From: Sordaria brevicollis
Lineage: Eukaryota; Ascomycota; Sordariomycetes; Sordariales; Sordariaceae
NCBI GenBank assembly: GCA_033439795.1
Contig: JAUTDP010000010.1
Location: forward strand, 2,542,001 to 2,606,000
Length of the DNA: 64,000 nt
Direction: 5' to 3'
Under the pieces are notes generated by a model. It made no database searches. It was not told the DNA's origin and saw only the letters and a program-made list of their open reading frames with translations. The translations under genes and the position numbers were made by a program. The number at the start of each line of letters is the position of its first letter. Positions within the stretch are counted from its first letter, which is position 1. Shown here piece after piece: positions 36,408 to 47,195 of the stretch.

Positions 36408-37099
36408 ATGACAGGCCACCTCAAGTCATCAGGCCGCGGCGGCGCCGGCAACATAGTAGACAGCTCCAAGTCCCCGCGCATCCAGCCCGAAGACCTCCAA
36501 ACACCCACCCTCAAGTCGACAATGGTTACGACCGGCCGTGGTGGTACGGGCAACATGGCCAAGAATTCCGATCCTGTCGAGACGAGGAGGAGACAAGATG
36601 TTGAGCCGTATGTTCCCCTCCCCCTCTTTTTTCCATCACCATCCCTCCCAGCCAGACAGCTAACATTTCTTCCGTCAACAGTGTCGTCCGCCGCGACTCC
36701 TTCGGCGCCACGCACATCGGCCGTGGCGGCACGGGCAACGTATTCACAGCGGAAGACGCGCAAGCCGCTCGCGAAGCCCAACACAAGGCCGCCGTCAGCA
36801 GCGACAAGGAAGACGAGAACCATTTGCACCTGCACAACTTGCTGCATCCTTCCAGGACGCATAGTGGCCATAGGGAGAACAGCAACAACAAGGAAAACAA
36901 GAGCGGGACCGCCCCCGAGAGGCCTGGCGCACACGAAAAGGGCAAGAGGAGCGAATCCGACATGGGGTGGGCCGAGAAGGGCAAGAATTTCTTGTTTGGA
37001 AAGAGGGAGAATAATAATAATAATAATGGTAATGAGAAGAAGGAGGATAAGAGGAGGGACCGTAGTGCGGAGAGGAAGAGTGGGGGTGGTTCGTCGTAG
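36408..37099 (+). CDS. DUF3602 (Par32-like) protein
   Basis: Exons are 36408-36607 and 36682-37099 (intron GTATGT...CAACAG); the product is 205 aa. It belongs to a fungal family defined by repeated (S/T)GRGGxGN motifs, seen here three times: SGRGGAGNI (about 8-16), TGRGGTGNM (about 43-51) and IGRGGTGNV (about 80-88). The third copy spans just past the splice junction, which supports the intron. The C-terminus is Lys/Arg/Glu/Asn-rich and looks disordered. Budding yeast Par32, a phosphoprotein of nitrogen and TOR signalling that acts on ammonium transporters, is the best known relative; whether that role holds here is inference. The open frame continues upstream of ATG 36408, but that part is low-complexity leader. 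Confidence 0.85.
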
Positions 37100-38166
37100 G
37101 GGGGTTTGGTCTGGGATGACTTAAGAGGGGGCACGAGGAGGTTGGCATCCGGCTACCAAGCGCGATGATGACCTTGAGCCCGCGACGGACCACTGTTACG
37201 ATGCTCGCGACCCGTTCTCCTCGTCCTCTTAGTCGCCAACGCCGCCGACGTCTGCTTGTTTACGGAAAGTGGGGGTTTCTTGTTCATCACAGTGTTCATA
37301 CCCATGGGATTTGGCGTTTTTTTTTGGGATATGGGATTATGCGGATTATGAATTGGTTACTTACTGTTACGAATGCCGCGCATGGCAAAAGCGTTTCCTT
37401 TTCAACATTAGGGATGGGAGATCATGACAGCGGCAGAGGACAGAAAGCTGCCTGACGTTTCAAAAGGCAAGAGCAAAGAGGAGGTCTCAAAAGTTATTAT
37501 CGGTTTATCTCAACTTTGTCCTATTGGACTTTTCATGACTTAATGCTACGACCTTTTTTTTGGGTTGACAATTTGTTGACCGTGATCACTTCGTCCTCTC
37601 CGATGCCTCTTGTGAGTAATGAGTCATTTGTCGGAGCCTCTTGTTTCAAGTTGAAGAAAGTTTGTTTTCGTCCGAGCAGAGAGGCTAGAAAAGCACCTGC
37701 CTATAACTCGCATGGTAATTTGAACCTCTGATCGATAGTCGATGTTAAGTTGTTGGTGCAACCCTCTAGGTCTCTGATGATTTGTTGTGATAGGTCCACT
37801 TGTGTTACTATTCCGAGGAGTTTTGAGTTTTGATACAACATCAGGATAACTTCACGACAAACAACATTCACACAAGTATCTCTATCCCAACAAACTCTTC
37901 ATTTTCCTTCTCGTTTCCTCTCGTAACAGCTTTAAGAGGGAATCACTTTTGGTCCTTCGCCTGTGATTTTGGGGGTCACTGTACATACATACGGCTTTCA
38001 AGTTGTCCGTCCCGGATATATCCGCTGTCGAAATTTTCAAACTTGAAAAAAAGGAAAGAAAACACCACCCATCAACGCCACGAAAACCGGCTTCACCAAC
38101 CATCCTCACCACGACAACCACCACCAACACCAACCCCCCGAGACCATCCTACAAACAGCTAAAAAC
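37100..38166. promoter_or_regulatory. Intergenic region upstream of the GNAT gene
   Basis: 1.07 kb containing the 3' UTR of the DUF3602 gene and, at the right, a C/A-rich probable leader of the acetyltransferase gene. I see no open frame with supporting features. Confidence 0.4.
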
Positions 38167-39621
38167 ATGACGGTCACCGCTGCAGTGGAAGGAATCCACC
38201 TCCTCGACCACCCCCTCCCCTCCCCTCCCCTCATCACCCTCCTCTCACAACACCTGCCCCATTCCCTTCCTGTGCTTAGGAGGTTTCAATACGCGGATAA
38301 TTTCCCTGATGATGGGTTGGGGGTTACTCCCTACAGCCATTGCCTTTTTGCTTCTAGACATGCAGTTGAGGAGTGTTTAACCTCTGCTTCTGGAGACGGG
38401 GGAAAGAAGAAGGAGGGGAGGAAGCATTTTGCGGCGGCGTTTGTGGACCTGAGTCGGTTTCCGGAGACGCAGGTTTGGGTATACTCAACGCTAGAAGACT
38501 ATGGGGTATTCGATCCTGAGGTTGGGTCTGGGTCTGGGTTTGGGTCTGGCTTTTCTGCATTGGGTGGCACAGCTGGGAAGGGTGTAACTACGGGGGAGGG
38601 GGGAGGCCATGGGTTTGGCGGAGCTCAGTCACACAGTCTACCGGAGGACGAGGCAAAAGAGTGCGATCAGTTGATGTTGGCGTTGTTGAGGAGGATGAAA
38701 ACCATCGCTTTCAATATGCCTGTCACTCTGGAGGACGTCAGTGAGCAGAGGCAAGAAAATTGGAGGGAAGCGAGGGAGTATCTTTTGATGAACCCTCCTC
38801 CTTCCTCCACGGACGGGACGACCACCACCAACACCAACGGCGACACCACCAACGGCGACACCACCACCACCAACGGAGACAACAAAACGGCTAGAGCTGG
38901 ACCCAAGGTGATGATTGGGAGTCTAGCGGAGATTCACCGCCACCGTCTAATCCTAGACAAGAAGAACGGGTATGGAGTTAAGATGCACAAGACGAGCAAC
39001 ATCCCGGATGAGATTGAGTGGGAGGTTTGTCAGAAGTGGTTATTCCGGACCGAGGCTCTTGTCCTCCCTAGCGACGCTCTTCAGAAAATCATGGCGGAAG
39101 AAGGGTTGGTCTGGGATAGCGTCAGGACTAAAGAGGATGTCAAGTTGGTGCAGAGTAGGACGGCGATAAAGAGGCAGGAGGATACACTTTTGGGGTTGCC
39201 TAGTGTGAGTATTAGGGAAAAGGGAGAAAAGGGGGGAGGAAAGGAGGGGAAAATGGTGGCATGGGGATTCATGGCGCTTGATGGGACGTTGATGACTTTG
39301 CATGTTGAGGTTTGTTCTCTTTTTCATTCCCCTTCCATACCCCTTTACTACCACCACGAAGACTATGGCAAGAGAAAGTGGCGCTAACAGAAGATACGAA
39401 AAACACAGGACGCCTACAGAGGAAAAGGCCTAGCAAAAGCCGTAGCCTGCAAAGTGATGCGCGACCACTTGAGTGAATACGGCGACGACGGGTGGGGAGC
39501 CGCCGACGTGTTTGTCGATAATGTGAGGAGTCAGGGGGTTTGCAAGAGTATTGGGGGGAGGGTGGGCTGGTTGTTGAGTTGGGCTGTTGTTGATTTGGGG
39601 AGTGTTGGGGAGGGTTTGTAG
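38167..39621 (+). CDS. GNAT-family N-acetyltransferase
   Basis: Exons are 38167-39309 and 39409-39621 (intron GTTTGT...CACAG, phase 0); the product is 451 aa. The acetyl-CoA binding loop (R/Q-x-x-G-x-G/A) is split just after the core strand: the first exon ends WGFMALDGTLMTLHVE and the second begins DAYRGKGLAKAVACKVM, giving the pyrophosphate loop R385-G-K-G-L-A. The following NVRSQGVCKSIGGRVGW is the usual end of the fold. Two low-complexity stretches are lineage-specific insertions: Gly/Ser/Phe at about 118-165 and Thr/Asn/Gly/Asp at about 217-240. The acetyl acceptor cannot be read from the sequence. It is convergent with hem12, 247 bases between stops. Confidence 0.85.
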
Positions 39622-39868
39622 GAGTCTAGCTTTCTTCTAGAGTATACGTACAAAAACTGGGGGACAACGTTGTATGTGGTATACCACGAATATCAACCAA
39701 GAAGAAGATGGGTACAGCGAGTTAAAGAGCTGAGGCATATATACATACAGAGAGACAGACACCAGCTTTTTCGTACACGACACCATTTTATTGATATACA
39801 CCAGTACAGACACAGACAAGGTCACAGCCATAGACAAATGGACGGCTCCGCTGCGCGACGCTGTCCAC

Positions 39869-41216
39869 CTAAGCCTTGGTCTTAGTCAACCGATGAATCT
39901 CCTCAAAGAAAAACTTGAGATCATCCGGGTTGACAAACGGCGTGATGCCATGTCCGAGGTTAACAATCCAGCCCTTGTGTCTGCCATGCCAATCAAAGCC
40001 CTCAACCATCTCCTCGACGACCTTGGTGATGGCCTCATGGGAACCATACAGCACACCGGGGTCGGCGTTACCCTGGATAACCATGGGTCTGTCACCGACG
40101 ACCTTGACGGCCTCGGCCGGGTCGTGCAGCCAGTCCAAGCCAACGACGTTGTAGCCCATGTCGCAGGCGGCGTCGAGGGCGTACCAGGCGCCCTTGGGGA
40201 AGACGACCATGGGGACGGGCTCGAGACCCATCTCCTTGAGGCGCAGGGGCAGGTGCTGGGCGATGTAGGTCAGGTAGGGCTGGGAGAAGGTCTTGAAGGA
40301 GGAGGGGGAGAGTTCGCCGGCCCAGGAGTCGAAGACTTGGACGATCTACACACACCATATTAGCAGTGAAAAGGGAGAGGGAAGAGAGGGGAAAAAGGGA
40401 AGACAAACCTGAGCGCCAGCCTTAACCTGCAACGCCAAATACTCAACACAAAGCTCCGAAATCTTCTGCAACAACGCCTTGGTCTCCTCGGGGTACTTGT
40501 AAATCCAAGTCTTGACCTCCTTGAACAGCTTGGTGCCGCCGCCCTCAACCATATAGCAGAGGAGGGTCCAGGGAGCACCGGTGAAGCCAAACAGAGGGAC
40601 GCGGCCATCGAGCTTCTTGCGGGTCAAGGTGATGGCCTTGTAGACGTAGTCGAGCTCCTTGGCCACGTCGACGTCGCGCTTCATCAGCTCGGCGTACTGT
40701 CCGTCGGAAGGGGAGCGCAAGGGGTCGGGGAAGTGAGGACCCTTCTTGTCGACCATCTCGACCGTCATGCCCATGGCCTGGGGGATGACGAGGATGTCGG
40801 AGAAGATGATGGCGGCGTCGATGAGGCCGGCATAGCGCTCGATGGGCTGGAGGGTCAGGGTCGAGGCGATCTCGGGGTCGCGGCAGACTTCGAAAAAGTC
40901 ACGCCCGCCTTTGGCTTCATGGTACTCGGGGAGGTAGCGGCCGGCTGAGTGAATATGTTAGAATGAGAGTTGAAGTGAGTGAGGTTGAGTGAGATGTGAG
41001 TGAAGTCTTACCCTGGCGCATCACCCAGATGGGGGGACGCTCAACGGTCTCGCCTGTTGGGGGAGAATGAGAGTGTTAGTGAGAATTGCATGTGAAAGAT
41101 GAGATGACTCTTTTGGGAAATATTTTGAAAACTTCAGAATTTTCCAATTTTTACTCACCACGAGCAGCCCGCAGCAACAAGTCATTCTTGAGAGGAGGAA
41201 ACTGAGAAGAAGCCAT
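39869..41216 (-). CDS. hem12: Uroporphyrinogen decarboxylase
   Basis: Removes four acetate carboxyls from uroporphyrinogen III to form coproporphyrinogen III in haem synthesis, in the cytosol. Four exons: 41216-41159, 41053-41012, 40944-40409, 40345-39869; the product is 370 aa, the normal family length. All splice junctions keep phase. Signature [15 protein letters not shown] is at about 27-41 with the two substrate-binding arginines, split by the second intron within RQ|AGRY. The catalytic aspartate lies in [10 protein letters not shown] (about D83), signature 2 is GFTGAPWTL, and a late [15 protein letters not shown] carries the conserved histidine. ATG 41216 gives [20 protein letters not shown], the usual fungal N-terminus. 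Confidence 0.97.
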
Positions 41217-42076
41217 CTTGAACTTGTTGTTTGTTGACTTGTTGTGAATGTACCAGGCAACCAAGGCAGTGGACAGGGACAAGAGACAGAGAGAAGCCCC
41301 CGCCATATTCCAATCCAGGATGGAGATCTTGCCTGTGATATCAGATTACAGTACAGCAGAGAACCCGACACAGGCAGTTTGAAGCTCGGCCCCCGGGCCC
41401 GGCCTGGCCCCGGCTTCTTCTGAATTTTAGTGGAGTTCGGTTCGGTCTGGCAGTTTTGCGGGGTCCGATCTGCTGCCAATTGCACCCCTGTGAACAATCG
41501 CATCTTTTTACTAAATTTACCCCTCTTGTCTTGTACCTGTCCCCCGCTTTCTCCATTTCTTGGTCTATGAGTTTAGGAGGGGCTTGAGCCACAGCTTGTT
41601 CTGTTCTCCAAGTTCGGACGAAATGCAGGTACCATCAGCCACAGACACAGCTCACAGCTCACAGCTCCTGCTCGCTACAGTACAGGGCAGCCGAGCTTGC
41701 TTCCAGCCCGCTTTGGAGACAGATGCCGTGCCGTTGTCTGGGCCTGCCCGAAATGTCAAACTAAAAAGTTGATATCCACTCTTCCCCCTCACGAGCTGTC
41801 GATGGTCTCGAGATACCAAGCTGTTCTCTTGTGACTGTGGTGTCGCAATGTTCTACTCAACACCAATTCGACTCTTTTCTGTCATGATACCTTTTTGATT
41901 GCTATTTACACCACCATTTCGACACTTTTCTCCCATCCCAGACAACCCCTCCGATGGATCTCACCAGGCTGGGATCCCCCGACCACACCCCCCTCCGCCG
42001 CCCGTGAACGCGAGTCAAGTTCCCCGTCCAGAGACTCCTCCCTCCTCCTCCGCTTCCGAGAGTCCACAGCTTTCCC
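41217..42076. promoter_or_regulatory. Divergent promoter region between hem12 and the 1210-aa protein gene
   Basis: 860 bases. All three plus-strand frames in the last 180 bases are open or nearly so, which leaves the N-terminus of the rightward gene uncertain. An ATG at 41954 (MDLTRLGSPDHTPLRRP, then TGA) lies in the same frame as the main gene. Confidence 0.45.
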
Positions 42077-45000
42077 ATGACTCCACAAACTTCCCACTGC
42101 TGCCGCCTGCTCCAGCTGAGTCGAACTCCGCGAATCCCGTCCATCCCTCGAAGCCCACTCCCGACCGGCCCTCCGTGTTTGATCGCCTCCGCCGCCGAGT
42201 TCCCACATCTTGCCAGCTGGGTCCAAACCACACGGAGGACGGTGGGGAGCGTTCCCGGTCCGCTCGAAGCCCGGCGCCGGCTGGGGAAACGAAACCTCGG
42301 AGATCTCAACGCCTTACAATGTCCGCCCACTCCACCACCATGGGCCTTCCCTTACCCAGTTGACCTGAGTCAGTGGAAATGGGAACCGCCATCTTCAGCC
42401 TCGGCGCAACATGTCGCCTTTGATCGTATGGGCATTGCGCCTGATAATCCTGCGACGGTCGACTTATGCGACGACGACTACAATGCCGATTTTTTCGTGG
42501 ACGGTTGGACGGCGCATCAGAGAGAGTCAAAAAGTGAACCAATAGCACCAAAGTTAACACCACAATACCTTGAACAATTGGCATTAGAAGAGGGTATTCA
42601 AGAGTACGAGGATACACAGCACTCGACACAGGAAGAAATACCATTTGAAGGCTGGCCTTCACAAGACGTTGTGCAAGTTGTGAACTCGAGGAACCACAGC
42701 CACTCGACAACCGCATCCGACATCTTTGGCGAAACCGGAGATTTCACATGGGACCCCAAGTCGCGAGATACGAACACGTTGTACCACTCCAATTTTCAAG
42801 TAATAGAACCAGAACGGTCACCAGAAGACAGGCTAGAAAGGACAGAGGATACACAGCACTCGACCCAGCAGGAGATGCCAGATTGGATGGCAGAAGATGA
42901 ACCAGAATGGTCACCAGAAGATGAATTAGATGGGCCAGAAGGGATACAGCACTCGGCTCAGCAGAATATTTCGAGGGAAGAAGGGTCAATACCAGGAGGA
43001 GTCGACATTCCATGGACGGTAGACCCAGGGACTGCAAATTCAGCAAATACCGACCGTCCAAAATCCGGATCCGACTTATTCGATGACTCGGGTTTCTTTT
43101 CCGCAGTCCCCGAAACAAAAATAGACCGCAAAACCCAAAAATCCAAAGACAACTGGATAAGCAAAGAGGCGTTCATGGAACAATGGACCAATTTAGAGCC
43201 ACCAGACGAAGCAGAACTTACAAAACCAAAAAGCGCCAAGCGCTCAAAAGTTCAGATGCCAGCATGGTTCAAAGACCCAGAGAAGCTAAACAAGAGATCA
43301 ATAAGAAGAGGAGGTGATACCAAGACATTCTCGGAAGCGATTGGCCAGACAATGCCCGATGAGTTGGAAAACCTGGAGAGGGATATTGAGCTGGAGACTG
43401 CGGATCCAGAGGTTGTTACAGAACAAGATCTGGAAGAAGAGGAAGTACTGGAGGAGGTATCAGAAACGCCATCATCGCAATATCAAAGTCTTCGACAAGA
43501 CGTAGAGCGTCTACAGGCGGCATACACGGAGCCCCTGGCCATCTTTGCAGAAATGTTTAGCGGGATATGCGAAAACCTTAAACAACACATCATTCATGGC
43601 GGCCTGTCGACCGTGGAACTCAGAGCCATCTCTCATGAACTGATTCGAACAATCCAGGAAAGATGGGGCGAGGACGAAGAGTTCATGCAGACTCATTATA
43701 CGGCACTGTACAACATGACCCAGGCACAGTTGGCCGTGTTTCTGAAAGCAATTATCGACGGTGTCAGGGCTTCCGAGACGCTCACACCAGACGTCGTTGA
43801 GCCTGCCTTTTGGCGTCAGTTCTTTGAGTGGATGGCCAAACTCGAAGTCAGCAACCAGCTTTACTACTTGTTCTACTGGGGAATGCGCACCGTATCCCAA
43901 CCCGGTATCAAGAAGGGCATGGAAGGTATTCTAGCAGTGCTCGAACGGATTCTCGTCAGATGGGCTACTCAACCACCAGGTACCACTGATCTTGGAGAAG
44001 GCGCTGCCGGAGGCCAACTACCTCCGGCTATTAAAAAGGGGTCACATGTTGACGATCCTGACGAGACCAACTTCGACAACAATGATCTGGAAGAGGTCGT
44101 CTTTCACGAGAATGAGGCCAGAGAAGAGGTCTACGACCCAAATCAGGAGTTATACCTGGACTGGCCACCACCAGATCCCAACTCGATCAGCTGCGTTGAC
44201 TCCGTGTTGTTTGCGCTTAACGTCCGCACCAAAGACGGAGATGCCCCTCAGAGAAACAGTTTACATGTTCGCTGGGTCTCTGCTGCCTTGGAAGCCCTCT
44301 CCCCACACAAACACAGCATCCTTTTCGATGCAGCTACTGAACTCGTGTTGCAGCTCGGTTCTACTAAAGAAGGGTTGGGCAGTCCGGTTGTCTACAACTG
44401 GCTTTCTGTGCTTGCCCAAATGGATGGAGTCAACACCAAGCTCCTCTGCGAAGCCCTTGACGCCTTCAAGACAGTACCCCAATCCATCGAACACCTAGGA
44501 AACTTCCACATGTGCTCCCTCATGCTCTTCCACTGGGCCAGCCGTGATCGTTTAAAACGCCGCTATCTCACAGCCCGCGTATACCGCCGCAAGCACGAGA
44601 AATACCAAGTCGGTCTCGACAACAGCCAACTCGCTGCTCTCGCCTTTGCCATCTTCGAATCCGAGCCCGCCACCAACCAGCCCTTGCTATTCACCAGCAT
44701 GTTCCACATCCTTCGATCGTTCAACCGCGTCCACCACCTGCCACGAGCCCTGAAAAAGTTTGCTAGCCGGGGATTCATCAACCGCACTTTGCTCGAAGAC
44801 CTCGCCTACCTCTGCAACGACCACAAGGTCGCCCTCAAAATGCGTCGCATCTGGGAAGCTTTCGCCTGGAAAAAGAAAGATATCCCCCCTCACTTCCGCG
44901 AGCGCATCCAAAAGCGGATGGACTCTTCCCTCCCTCCCAAAATGGACGACGGCGATAAAACCGCGCCCTTTTCCACGCACGTCTACCTCAAATACGCCAA

Positions 45001-45709
45001 GCAAATCATCGCAGACCCGACCATCAAAATCGGCACCATCTGGAAAGTCCTCGACATCCCAAAATTCGAAGAAGCCTTCGACCCCGACACCGTCACCACA
45101 GACGAGCAAAAACAACGACTGGCAATGCACGGAAACATAGGCGACAAACGCGCAGCGGTCGTCGCGCAGATCGCCCCCCTCTTCGCCAGCGTGGACCACC
45201 TCTCAGACCGCCAGAAATATAGACTGATGCAGCAATCCATCGCCTACCTTGAGGAAGTCGAGGCGATCAAGGCCGCGCGCGGGATGGGGAACTTGACGGA
45301 GTATGATATCCAATCTACCGTCAAGCATACCCTTTCTGCCTCCTCCTCCTCATCCTCATCAACCAGACACAACCCCACCAGAGACGCACTCCACCAACCA
45401 AACCCCTGGAACCAAGGCCTTTCTGCCGACGTCCTAATGGCGTTGTATAAAGTTGTCACAAAAGATCTGGTAATGGGACGTCCAGGACGCGAAACTAGAT
45501 TAAAGTACTTCATTCAGTGCATGGAACGGCATTATGGTCCCGAAGTGGCGAGGGCGACGAGGCAGAAGTTGGTGGATTGGAGGAGGAAGTTGTATGAGAG
45601 GGATAAGCCGGATAGTTATCAGGTGAGGAGGAGGAGGGAGTTGGTGAGGAGTGGGGGGTCGGGGGTTGGTTGTGGTGGTGGTGGTGGTGGTTGTGGTGGG
45701 GGGTATTGA
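42077..45709 (+). CDS. Large conserved-looking helical protein of unknown function, possibly mitochondrial
   Basis: A single open frame of 1210 aa. If ATG 42077 is the start, the N-terminus is rich in Arg, Ser and Pro with no acidic residue in the first 40, like a mitochondrial presequence. Residues about 100-430 are acidic and disordered, with a sequence like EDTQHSTQxE three times. Residues about 470-1130 are helical and even in composition, with segments such as LYYLFYWGMRTVSQPG, VSAALEALSPHKHSILFDAATEL and PLLFTSMFHILRSFNRVHHL, which suggests a helical-repeat fold of the PPR type. The C-terminus is basic and ends in Gly/Cys repeats. Organellar RNA-binding factors of this size exist in Sordariales, but I cannot match a named one. 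The start may be further upstream through an intron at 42004-42069 (GTGAAC...CACAG) from ATG 41954. Confidence 0.75.
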   Translation: MTPQTSHCCRLLQLSRTPRIPSIPRSPLPTGPPCLIASAAEFPHLASWVQTTRRTVGSVPGPLEARRRLGKRNLGDLNALQCPPTPPPWAFPYPVDLSQWKWEPPSSASAQHVAFDRMGIAPDNPATVDLCDDDYNADFFVDGWTAHQRESKSEPIAPKLTPQYLEQLALEEGIQEYEDTQHSTQEEIPFEGWPSQDVVQVVNSRNHSHSTTASDIFGETGDFTWDPKSRDTNTLYHSNFQVIEPERSPEDRLERTEDTQHSTQQEMPDWMAEDEPEWSPEDELDGPEGIQHSAQQNISREEGSIPGGVDIPWTVDPGTANSANTDRPKSGSDLFDDSGFFSAVPETKIDRKTQKSKDNWISKEAFMEQWTNLEPPDEAELTKPKSAKRSKVQMPAWFKDPEKLNKRSIRRGGDTKTFSEAIGQTMPDELENLERDIELETADPEVVTEQDLEEEEVLEEVSETPSSQYQSLRQDVERLQAAYTEPLAIFAEMFSGICENLKQHIIHGGLSTVELRAISHELIRTIQERWGEDEEFMQTHYTALYNMTQAQLAVFLKAIIDGVRASETLTPDVVEPAFWRQFFEWMAKLEVSNQLYYLFYWGMRTVSQPGIKKGMEGILAVLERILVRWATQPPGTTDLGEGAAGGQLPPAIKKGSHVDDPDETNFDNNDLEEVVFHENEAREEVYDPNQELYLDWPPPDPNSISCVDSVLFALNVRTKDGDAPQRNSLHVRWVSAALEALSPHKHSILFDAATELVLQLGSTKEGLGSPVVYNWLSVLAQMDGVNTKLLCEALDAFKTVPQSIEHLGNFHMCSLMLFHWASRDRLKRRYLTARVYRRKHEKYQVGLDNSQLAALAFAIFESEPATNQPLLFTSMFHILRSFNRVHHLPRALKKFASRGFINRTLLEDLAYLCNDHKVALKMRRIWEAFAWKKKDIPPHFRERIQKRMDSSLPPKMDDGDKTAPFSTHVYLKYAKQIIADPTIKIGTIWKVLDIPKFEEAFDPDTVTTDEQKQRLAMHGNIGDKRAAVVAQIAPLFASVDHLSDRQKYRLMQQSIAYLEEVEAIKAARGMGNLTEYDIQSTVKHTLSASSSSSSSTRHNPTRDALHQPNPWNQGLSADVLMALYKVVTKDLVMGRPGRETRLKYFIQCMERHYGPEVARATRQKLVDWRRKLYERDKPDSYQVRRRRELVRSGGSGVGCGGGGGGCGGGY

Positions 45710-45894
45710 GGGGGGTTGTGGGAAGGGGGGTGGGTGGAAGGGGGAAGGGGAGGACATACCCAGCTTGTGAACATTTGTTTGTGATGATTTCTTCTTGGAC
45801 ATATTTATCTTGTTGTTGTAAATGAGGCTAGAGTTGAATATTTATATATCTGGTTTGTGTGAAGGCTGGTGGCCTTTTTTTTTTTTGGTTGGTG

Positions 45895-45919
45895 TCATGT
45901 CATGTCATGTCATGTCATG
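45895..45919. repeat. (TCATG)5 tandem repeat
   Basis: Five perfect copies of TCATG. Confidence 0.9.
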
Positions 45920-46034
45920 GCTTACAAGTCCGTCTCGCAGTCTCTCTTCGGAGGAGGAGATACCTATGTACCGACTTAGAGTAGCAAGATAGAACTTCCC
46001 GTCTTTTTTTCATGCTCTGCATAAAAACAATCAA

Positions 46035-46180
46035 TCCAAGGGAGTATTGATGAAGTATCGTACATACAAGGGGGGAGACGGAGGCGGAGCATGGTATGGC
46101 ATGGCATGGCGCGTTGTTTTGAAAGGTTTGCTCGAAGCTTGAAGACTTTTTCTTTTCTTTTTATTATTGGGAATGCTTTG
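46035..46180 (+). repeat. Diverged dispersed repeat, copy B
   Basis: The core at 46085-46123 (CGGAGCATGGTATGG..., CGCGTTGTTTTGAAA) matches the minus-strand core at 7730-7697. Weaker similarity extends left (GAAGTATCGTACATACAA) and right (TTATTATTGGGAATGCTTTG). It lies about 375 bases past the stop of the 1210-aa gene, in its sense orientation. Confidence 0.6.
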
Positions 46181-46542
46181 ATTTCTACCGGGCTGATCAA
46201 TAAATCAGGGCTGGGCTGTACGATCATTCCGATTCTTCACGGTCAAAGGAAGTTAAGCTATTCAGTCCCAGTTTCCCAACCGATCTGGCTCATCTGGTTG
46301 ATCTTTGAAGCAATCAGATCTGACGGGCCTCCGATGACCTGCCCTGAAGAAAGGATCGTCCTTGCTTCAATACTGTGGTAGGTCAATGTTTGCCCCCAAT
46401 GACAGCGGGCTCTACCGCTGTGGAGATTACGACATAGCAACTAGCCGTCTCTACCGTCAAACCATCAGGGTTCTCACCTGCTCCAAATTTAGGCATCATA
46501 GACTTCAGGGTAGGTGGCGTCCGGTATCTTAACTTTCCATAG

Positions 46543-46590
46543 AATCTGACAATCTGACAATCTGACAATCTGACAATCTGACAATCTGAC
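46543..46590. repeat. (AATCTGAC)6 tandem repeat
   Basis: Six perfect copies of the 8-mer AATCTGAC. Confidence 0.92.
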
Positions 46591-47195
46591 AAATATTTGC
46601 GGTTTGCCTACTTCCTTTTCTCCGCCCGTCATCATCATCGGGGCTGACACGGACACGGTGAGACGGACGGTCAATCGGCTGGTTCTACTGGTTCTACTGG
46701 TGACACAATTGATGACAACCTGGAAGTCTGATGGGGCTGGTTGTGAGACATTTGTCTTTTTTCTTGTTTGTGATGGATTTCGCTGGCTGAAATTATTTTT
46801 TCTTTCTTCTTTACATTCTTTTCGAGTATTCTTCTTCTTGGACAGAGTTTTTGGAGTATTGTTACTCGCCCTCGAGACACACATCGCCGGTGACGACGAC
46901 CGAGATATGTGTTAGTCCACATTATCACGACTTGAACGTTACGATCTTCACGATCTTCACGACCTTCCCGATCTCCAATTTTGGGTATCTCGATATTTTC
47001 AACGCTGAACGACGCACGACGGGACGTCCGATACCGCAACTTTCTCCACGACTTCCCCGACTTCGACGAGCTCCACGGCCTCCAAACGGCTGCAACGGCT
47101 GTACATCACACACTACCTACATACCCCAACAGCACTCCCAACAGCACTCCTACACCCACTCCTACACCCACACCAGCATCACAGCGCATGGCATC

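Larger units (their letters stand above)
45710..47195. other. Intergenic region with simple repeats and dispersed repeat copy B
   Basis: 1.5 kb between two rightward genes. It holds the 3' flank of the 1210-aa gene, three repeats listed separately, and a C/A-rich leader with several CACTCC(T)ACACC words before ATG 47196. The frame of the next gene is open upstream to 46851, but that part has leader-like composition. Confidence 0.5.
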
